From the NCBI GenBank assembly GCA_947302185.1, contig CAMYVI010000003.1, positions 1 to 33,841 of the forward strand: a stretch of DNA of 33,841 nt, in the 5' to 3' direction. Under the pieces are notes generated by a model, which did no database searches, had not been told where the DNA came from, and was given only the letters and a program-made list of their open reading frames with translations. The number at the start of each line of letters is the position of its first letter. Position 1 is the stretch's first letter. Below are positions 28,307 to 33,841 of the stretch, piece by piece. The position numbers and the translations under genes were made by a program. This DNA comes from an uncultured Lachnospiraceae bacterium (GTDB taxonomy: Bacteria > Bacillota_A > Clostridia > Lachnospirales > Lachnospiraceae).

Positions 28307-30878
28307 CAGAGATTAAATAGAGCTGCTCATTCCGCAGATCGTTATAGAGTCTGCAGTTCATTTCGCTGACATCACAAATCCGAACCACTGATTCGAGACC
28401 ATCGGCGTCCGGGAGAAGTTCACGGAACAGGTTCGGAACTTCAAGAAGCTTTTCCGGATGAAACGCTTTCGTATGCTTATCTTCAAATACAGCTGTGTAC
28501 AGGATTCCGGCCTCTACTAAATCCTGGAAGATATGGCTGCCGTATGACAGCTCGGGATTGTAACCCACCCCGGACACCGACAGCTCGCAGATTACCTCGA
28601 ATTCACTGATGTCGGCAAATGTCGTCGGAACCCCCAATTCCGGTGATGTCGTTCCGACCCTTCCGGGAACGATCAGCATCATATGTTTTCCCGAGTTGCG
28701 GTACTTCCAGTTGATTCGCCCTATGGCTTTGGCTGCGGAATCCTTCTGTGCATACGGAAGTTTATAATAGGAAATCGGATCAACATATACTATGAGGTCA
28801 AGGGTCAAAGCTCTTGAAAGTCCCATAGAAGCGCCCTCAGAGTGAAGCAGCACATTCTCCTCCGGTATCACCTTCGGAAGCAGAACCTCCCCTGTGTCTT
28901 CAAATGCCTGAAGCGGACGGCACTGCAGTAAGTTGATCATATATTCCCGGTTCTCTGAAAGATTCAGTGTGAATTCAATATCGACCGGCTGATCATATTC
29001 CTTCTGAATAAGATGCATCATCTCCTGAAGTCCTGTCATCATCTCTCTGCGGTTGACAAGTCCCTTGCAGGAAATGAACATCACGGAGCGGTACTGACCG
29101 CGCTCGCTGAAGCGCTGCTCGATCTCATAATCATGCTCTAACAGCGCATTCTTAAGATACTGCGGCAGCTTTGGCTCAATATCCTGCAATTGCAGTTTTT
29201 CCAGACGCCGTTTTTCCTTATCAATAACTTCCAGTTTTCGCTGAGAGAACTGATGCTTCTCCGCTACCGTAACAAAGTTGGTAGACTGCGGACGGTCAAG
29301 GTTTACGAGCCTCGGGTAAGACCCCTCCGTTCTGTCGACAGCTGATGTTCCGAGCCCCATAACAAGGCGCAGCATTCCGGCCGAAGGATCCATATCCTTA
29401 TCGAACCGGTACATGCTGTAAGAATAGCCGACACCTACCGCACAGGGCATATAATAATTGTCGTAGTGAGAGCCGGATACGCGCTGCACCAGAAGTGCCA
29501 TCTGTTCATCGCGGCCTGCCAGATTGCGGCGCTTTCTGTAATCCAATGCCGACAGGCTCATCGTGCTCGCATAGACCTGCCGGACAGCATTTTCAAACTC
29601 TTCGAGTCGTTCTTCGAGGGATCCTGTATTTGCACAGAACACAGATTCATATTTTCCGGCAAATGCATTTCCGAACCCGTCTTCCAATATACTGCTCGAC
29701 CTCACGATGATCGGATCCCTGCCGTAATACTCCAGAAGAAGTAAGAAGCGTTCCTCCATTTCGTGAGAAAACTTTCCGGAAAGGAGGGCCTCCGAAAACT
29801 GCTTTGCAAGTGAAAAGTATTCTTCCTCCCGCCGCTGCCGGATCCGCAGATCCCACAGACCGTTCTCGACAATATAAGAGTAGTATACATCCGACCCCAC
29901 GAACCAGGAATCGTGCGGTTCCATGATATCATATAGATCCGGTCGCTTATTTTCGATGATTTTTCGAGCCAGCAGCATTCCGCAGGCTTTTCCGCCGATC
30001 ATACCGGTCCCGATCATTCGATCGCGGACAAAGAAATAATCCATGGGACCGAAATTTTCACGGATCATTCCCCTCATCTTCTCATCGCGCGTCATCATGA
30101 TCCGGCACATCCGCGCACAGGCCTCCGTAACATCGGCACCCATCTCGTATCTCTGCTTTGTCAGATTAAAAAAGCGATCCCAAAAGTCAGTGTTCTGCTC
30201 ATCCCCCGGTCTTTGATACCGGTTCATGACCTGATAGAAGCGGCTGGCTCGGACACCGTCAAGCAGAGGCGTCACGGTTCCATGTGCACGATCATAGAAA
30301 TGCGGCATGAACATCGTCTCCGAATTACGGTTCCACACCTTATCCGGTCTTATATAGATTGAATCCCCGTATGAATAAACATCCAGAAAAAGTTGCGTCG
30401 TATCCCGGATCTTGCCAATCGCCTGCAGCGAATGTTTTCCCCGAATCAGCGGGAAAAACGCTACCGTGTCCAGAACAAACAAAAAAGGACAGGTCACGCG
30501 GAAAAAGTTACCCATCATTAAGTCCGTGGACCAGGCTGTCTGAAGCTCCGAAAGGCAGTCGAACACATAGAATGCATCCCGGCCTTCCCGGTCGATCAGA
30601 TTGTGGATCTCTACTGTGAAATTTTCGAACCTGTGCGAAAGCTCGATGTGGACTGTCCTGACTTCCGGATGTCCCGTGACCAGGGGCGGATGGCTGGCAA
30701 ATCGCACATAAATAATGTTCCGATGATCCTCAATTGCCTGTTCAATATACGGATCCAGGAAATAGCGGAACTCTTTCAAATCAGAAACACGCCACACTAC
30801 ATTGTCTCCCATTCTGATATTATCGAGAACCTGATCCATGGCGGGTATCCCGGATTTTACACGTTCAAATGCAGCCAT
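28290..30878 (-). CDS. PEP/pyruvate-binding (PPDK N-terminal) protein with degenerate KaiC-like N-terminus
   Basis: An 862-residue cytoplasmic protein. Residues 1-200 read like a KaiC/RecA-type fold (SGIPAMDQVLDNI; AFYVFDCLSELQTAWSTDLM as a Walker B-like strand) but no Walker A is present. An ATP-grasp domain of the pyruvate phosphate dikinase type follows: MIGGKACGMLLA (294-305) and RSSSILEDGFGNAFAGKYES (393-412), with the partner strand EFTLNLSENREYMINLLQCR. The C-terminal part contains NPELSYGSHIFQDLVEAGIL. I do not see the phosphohistidine swivel motif or the PEP-binding barrel, so it is not a complete PPDK or PEP synthase. AGGAGG precedes the ATG. It follows the Amt-PII gene by 87 bases on the same strand. 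The reaction is unknown. Confidence 0.8.
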   Translation of the reverse strand: MAAFERVKSGIPAMDQVLDNIRMGDNVVWRVSDLKEFRYFLDPYIEQAIEDHRNIIYVRFASHPPLVTGHPEVRTVHIELSHRFENFTVEIHNLIDREGRDAFYVFDCLSELQTAWSTDLMMGNFFRVTCPFLFVLDTVAFFPLIRGKHSLQAIGKIRDTTQLFLDVYSYGDSIYIRPDKVWNRNSETMFMPHFYDRAHGTVTPLLDGVRASRFYQVMNRYQRPGDEQNTDFWDRFFNLTKQRYEMGADVTEACARMCRIMMTRDEKMRGMIRENFGPMDYFFVRDRMIGTGMIGGKACGMLLARKIIENKRPDLYDIMEPHDSWFVGSDVYYSYIVENGLWDLRIRQRREEEYFSLAKQFSEALLSGKFSHEMEERFLLLLEYYGRDPIIVRSSSILEDGFGNAFAGKYESVFCANTGSLEERLEEFENAVRQVYASTMSLSALDYRKRRNLAGRDEQMALLVQRVSGSHYDNYYMPCAVGVGYSYSMYRFDKDMDPSAGMLRLVMGLGTSAVDRTEGSYPRLVNLDRPQSTNFVTVAEKHQFSQRKLEVIDKEKRRLEKLQLQDIEPKLPQYLKNALLEHDYEIEQRFSERGQYRSVMFISCKGLVNRREMMTGLQEMMHLIQKEYDQPVDIEFTLNLSENREYMINLLQCRPLQAFEDTGEVLLPKVIPEENVLLHSEGASMGLSRALTLDLIVYVDPISYYKLPYAQKDSAAKAIGRINWKYRNSGKHMMLIVPGRVGTTSPELGVPTTFADISEFEVICELSVSGVGYNPELSYGSHIFQDLVEAGILYTAVFEDKHTKAFHPEKLLEVPNLFRELLPDADGLESVVRICDVSEMNCRLYNDLRNEQLYLISDAEFS

Positions 30879-30965
30879 CTCTACCTCCTCGTTCCGGCAG
30901 CCTTCCGGACAAAATTTAGGTTTTTGTGCGGAAGGCCGCCTTACATTTACAAATGTGAAATGACA

Positions 30966-32765
30966 TCACTCTACATCCTGCAGAGCTTCAGGACCCTCTT
31001 CTCCGGTCCTGACTTTTACGACCTTGCTTACAGGGTAAACAAAGATTTTTCCGTCACCGATGTGACCTGTGTACAATGCTTTCTTCGCTGCCTCAATGAC
31101 TTTGTCGACAGGGATCTGGCTGACTACGACCTCAACTTTTACTTTCGGAAGCAAGGTCATGTCAATCTCAATGCCTCTATATTTCTCACCGGATCCTTTC
31201 TGTATTCCGCAGCCCATGACCTGTGTAACTGTCATTCCTGTTACGCCGAGTTCGTTCATAGCTTTGCGAAGTTTGTCATATCTCGACAGCTTCGCGATAA
31301 TGACCACTTTCGACATGCCTGTATTGATTGCCGTCAGAGCAGATGATTCCCCTTCCGCTGCATAACCGTCCGCTCTCACTACCGAGACAGCCGCGTCACG
31401 CTTCGCCTGCGATGCTTCCTCATATACATCCGACCCGAGATTTGTGTTCTCGTTGATACTCATTGTCATGGTATTGGAAATATCCATGATCGCAAATCCG
31501 GAATAAGCTGACGGAAGTCCGTACTCTGTAGAATCGAGACCCGTGATTTCTTCCTCTTCAGACACCCTGAGACCGACTGTAAGCTTAATGACAGTAAACG
31601 CAATATAGATCATAATGACCGTCCATGCAGCCGTCACGAACATACCGCCAAGCTGTCTGCCCAGCTGGAACAATCCTCCGCCGTAGAAAAGACCTTCACG
31701 GATTCCTGCCGAAGCAAATCCCGGCGCGGCCTGCGTAGCAAAAAGCCCGACTGCAAGCGTTCCCCATATGCCATTCACCATATGGACAGCCACTGCACCG
31801 ACCGGATCATCGACATGGGTCACGTTGTCATTGAACCATACGCCGAACACTACAAGGAGTCCGGAAACCACTCCGATTATCGCTGCGCCCGCGCAATCCG
31901 CCACATCACAGGGTGCTGTGATGGCGACCAAGCCTGCCAGGGAAGCATTGAGGCACATGGAAACATCAGGCTTGCCGTATCTCAGCCAGGTAAAAATCAT
32001 GCAGGTCACCGTCGCGACTGAAGGAGCGACCGTCGTTGTAAGAAAAACAGATCCGAGGGTGGGGACATCCGTCGCCGCTGCTCCGTTGAATCCGTACCAG
32101 CCAAGCCAGAGAATAAAAACACCAAGAGCTGCAATGACAAGATTGTGGCCGGGGAATGCGTTTACCTTGGTTACTTTTCCGTTCTTATCTCTGTCGAACT
32201 TGCCGATTCGCGGTCCCAGCATCCAGGCGCCGATAAAGGCACAGATGCCTCCGACCATATGAATGCAGTTGGAACCTGCGTAATCATGAAATCCCCACTG
32301 TGCGAGGAAGCCGCCGCCCCATGTCCAGTGCGCTTCAATCGGGTAGATCAGAGCGGAAATGATAGCTGAATAGATACAATAACTTGAGAATTTTGTTCTC
32401 TCAGCCATGGAACCCGATACGATCGTTGCCGTCGTCGCGCAGAATACAAGGTTAAAAACAAACGATGAATAGTCAAATGTGCTGTAATGCGTGAACACAT
32501 CGAAACTGAATCCGCCCATGAATCCATGAAGAACATTTTCCCCTAACATCAGTGAAGCGCCGCATATGAACCACATCACTGTACCGATACAAAAATCCAT
32601 CAGGTTCTTCATAATAATGTTGCCTGCGTTTTTTGCTCTGGTGAACCCTGCCTCGCACATTGCAAATCCTGCCTGCATCCAGAAGACGAACGCCGCCCCG
32701 ATGAGGAACCAGACAGCAAATATCTGCCCGTCAAGTATTTTCAAAACCTCACTTGTTATCTCCAT
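30966..32765 (-). CDS. amt: Ammonium channel fused to a C-terminal PII (GlnB/K-like) domain
   Basis: A 599-residue fusion. Residues 1-420 are an Amt/Mep/Rh channel with about eleven helices: FWMQAGFAMCEAGFTRAKN near the N-terminus, AHWTWGGGFLAQWGFHDYAG, and the twin-His helices in GGICAFIGAW and AVHMVNGIWG. After a linker of about 65 residues, a PII domain starts near Met484 (SKVVIIAKLSRYDKLRKAM, CGIQKGSGEKYRG in the T-loop, TGHIGDGKIFV, VRTGE). The T-loop Tyr that is uridylylated in E. coli GlnB/GlnK (Tyr51, in YRGAEY) is Ile here (YRGIEI). The fused PII probably gates the channel in cis by sensing ATP/ADP and 2-oxoglutarate. GGGAG precedes the ATG. Repeat copy F lies in its upstream region. 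Confidence 0.92.
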   Translation of the reverse strand: MEITSEVLKILDGQIFAVWFLIGAAFVFWMQAGFAMCEAGFTRAKNAGNIIMKNLMDFCIGTVMWFICGASLMLGENVLHGFMGGFSFDVFTHYSTFDYSSFVFNLVFCATTATIVSGSMAERTKFSSYCIYSAIISALIYPIEAHWTWGGGFLAQWGFHDYAGSNCIHMVGGICAFIGAWMLGPRIGKFDRDKNGKVTKVNAFPGHNLVIAALGVFILWLGWYGFNGAAATDVPTLGSVFLTTTVAPSVATVTCMIFTWLRYGKPDVSMCLNASLAGLVAITAPCDVADCAGAAIIGVVSGLLVVFGVWFNDNVTHVDDPVGAVAVHMVNGIWGTLAVGLFATQAAPGFASAGIREGLFYGGGLFQLGRQLGGMFVTAAWTVIMIYIAFTVIKLTVGLRVSEEEEITGLDSTEYGLPSAYSGFAIMDISNTMTMSINENTNLGSDVYEEASQAKRDAAVSVVRADGYAAEGESSALTAINTGMSKVVIIAKLSRYDKLRKAMNELGVTGMTVTQVMGCGIQKGSGEKYRGIEIDMTLLPKVKVEVVVSQIPVDKVIEAAKKALYTGHIGDGKIFVYPVSKVVKVRTGEEGPEALQDVE

Positions 32766-32806
32766 AATAATTCTCCCTCTCTTTTGTTAAGTCCCGCACA
32801 TAAGAC

Positions 32807-32895
32807 CTCATGTGAGACTGCAGTCACGATGAAAATGAATGTCACCTTGAGCGCATATCACAGACTTACGTCACGAGTATTGTGCGATGAAGAAT
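32807..32895 (-). repeat. Repeat family 1, copy F
   Basis: On the minus strand it reads ATTCTTCATCGCACAATACT, CGTGACGTAAGTCTGTGATA, GCGCTCAAGGTGAC, then TTTTCATCGTGACTGCAGTC near its distal end. It is close to full length but the distal inverted end has diverged. It lies in the upstream region of amt. Confidence 0.7.
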
Positions 32896-32946
32896 AAAAC
32901 AACGGCATTTCAAGAGTGGACCGATCTCTTAAAACGCCGTTGTTTT
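32896..32946. terminator. Bidirectional hairpin terminator adjoining repeat copy F
   Basis: AAAACAACGGC...AAGAG (32896-32916) pairs with CTCTT...GCCGTTGTTTT (32926-32946), 21-base arms with two mismatches and a 9-base loop; T or A tracts lie on both sides. No annotated transcript obviously needs it, which suggests an unseen small transcript or a relic of a lost gene. Confidence 0.6.
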
Positions 32947-32973
32947 ACAGGTGCGATATTAATTTGCCATGCC

Positions 32974-33060
32974 CGATGTGCACTGTGCCGGCCGGCTACG
33001 GACATCGTCTAAGTAAAAAGAAGGCGCCCCGGAATTTCTTCCAAGACGCCTTTGCCTTTT
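32974..33060 (+). other. Structured intergenic segment, possible small RNA
   Basis: CGATGT/ACATCG encloses a self-complementary GCCGGCCGGC. A second hairpin (AAGGCG/CGCCTT with an inner GGAA/TTCC) follows and ends in TTTGCCTTTT. Adjacent hairpins with a terminal T-rich tract could be a short RNA, but no promoter is evident. Confidence 0.25.
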
Positions 33061-33345
33061 ATGGTTTCACATTCTACCTATTCTGTCCGCCTGTGTCAAT
33101 AGCCGCTTTGTTTTTTATCCGGTACAATCGAACTTACATCGGTGATAGATTTTTCATTTCCTGGACACACCCTGCTCGCTTATGAGTCGCTCGTGCTCTG
33201 TTCGTATTTTGTCTGCGACACAATAAGGGAGCATATCAAGGTATCTTACTTACTCTCATTACAGAAGGACCTATGGATAGAATTTGAAGTAGGTATATGT
33301 TAGAATTTAAACAACTTTATTTCAACTCAAAGCAAGGAGGTTGTT

Positions 33346-33841
33346 ATGCGGCACCGGATAAGAAAGTTTCTGAGTTTTATACTTGCGCTGGCTATCGTGA
33401 ACGGAACGATACCTGCTGCTGAACTTATGGCAATGCCGGAAGAGGCAACGGGAGTCTATGAGGATTCCTTTATTTTGGATGGTGTGGCAGGTGTAAGGGG
33501 TGCATCTGAGGAAGCGGTTAAGGAAGACGATTCCACAGAAGCCGGGGCAGCAGCCAGGGAGGACAATTCCGTTGAAGCTCCGGCAGCGGCAGATGAATCA
33601 GATGTCTCTGCAGGAAATCAGGCAGTAAGAGATGAATTCAAAGATTCGGAAGAAGCCATTTCAGCAGCAGATGAGGAAGCCGATTCTGTGGAAGGCCTGT
33701 CAGAGGAAGATGCAGCTTTGGAGGAACTGATAGCTTCGTCATCAGGTGATCTGCCGGCCAGCTATGACTTGCGTGACTATGGTCTTGTGACTCCCGTAAA
33801 AAATCAGCTGCCATGGAATACATGTTGGGCCTTTGCTACCA
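33346..33841 (+). CDS. Secreted papain-family (C1) cysteine peptidase, 5' part
   Basis: The first 165 residues of an exported peptidase that runs off the window. A basic signal peptide (MRHRIRKFLSFILALAIVNG) is followed by about 100 residues rich in Glu, Ala, Asp and Ser. The catalytic domain then begins: LPASYDLRDYGLVTPVKNQ, with the oxyanion-hole Gln154 and the nucleophile Cys160 in WNTCWAFA, at the canonical six-residue spacing. AAGGAGG lies five bases upstream of the ATG at 33346. Clostridial relatives usually continue with cell-surface or Ig-like domains, which cannot be seen here. Confidence 0.88.
   Translation, partial: MRHRIRKFLSFILALAIVNGTIPAAELMAMPEEATGVYEDSFILDGVAGVRGASEEAVKEDDSTEAGAAAREDNSVEAPAAADESDVSAGNQAVRDEFKDSEEAISAADEEADSVEGLSEEDAALEELIASSSGDLPASYDLRDYGLVTPVKNQLPWNTCWAFAT

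Larger units (their letters stand above)
32766..33345. other. 580-base intergenic region upstream of amt and the C1 peptidase
   Basis: It contains repeat copy F (32807-32895), a long hairpin (32896-32946), a CGATGT/ACATCG stem (32974-33007) and a third hairpin (33021-33052) followed by a T-rich tract. The rest to 33345 is AT-rich with AAGGAGG before the peptidase start. No tRNA or convincing open frame is seen. Confidence 0.55.

Overview
The window looks like a low-to-middling GC, Gram-positive, anaerobic member of the Clostridia, most likely a Lachnospiraceae-type gut or rumen bacterium. This is judged from AGGAGG-type ribosome binding sites, lipobox-bearing lipoproteins, Ser/Asp/Glu-rich linkers in exported proteins, a ferredoxin-type protein and the overall gene repertoire. 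Species-level assignment cannot be made by eye. Most of the window is ordinary chromosome with short accessory insertions; there is no rRNA, tRNA, CRISPR array, prophage or intact insertion sequence that I can see.

Layout. 1-240 is the 3' end of a flavoprotein-type gene with a two-cluster 4Fe-4S tail. It is translationally coupled to a four-gene quaternary-amine/osmolyte ABC importer (permease, lipoprotein binding protein, ATPase, permease; 237-3266). A convergent DeoR-family repressor (3322-4077) follows, then an exported lipoprotein closely resembling E. coli glucose-1-phosphatase Agp (4473-6029). Opposite to it lies a compact candidate RiPP cassette on the minus strand (8748 down to 6219): a lipoprotein, a radical SAM/SPASM maturase, and two short paralogous precursor-like peptides that have their own promoter and a shared bidirectional terminator. 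Next come a hypoxanthine-DNA glycosylase, a YhcH/YjgK/YiaL protein and a 1227-residue secreted metallophosphoesterase (8991-13985).

After that is a 45-codon gene for a double-glycine-leader peptide (14045-14182, minus) and a VanX-type dipeptidase (minus). A metal P-type ATPase operon with a small partner protein has a recognisable promoter, an operator-like inverted repeat and a structured leader (15206-17694). Then follow an M20 amidohydrolase, a small membrane-anchored protein and a membrane SpoIIE-type phosphatase (to 21726). On the minus strand follow a lipoprotein, a GH31 alpha-xylosidase and a YdcF/DUF218 membrane protein, then a VanZ-like protein (plus), an unusual KaiC-like/PPDK-N protein, and an ammonium channel fused to a PII domain. 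The window ends inside a secreted papain-family peptidase.

What ties the intergenic regions together is a family of imperfect palindromic repeats (about 50-95 bp, at least six copies between 21860 and 32895, one copy complete with inverted ends). A second, shorter repeat family is present at 9498-9551 and 19652-19831. Several copies overlap the 3' ends of genes and supply their stop codons.

The two items most likely to be new biology are the twin-peptide radical SAM cassette and the stand-alone double-glycine peptide. Both kinds of peptide gene are under 50 codons and easily missed by automatic annotation.
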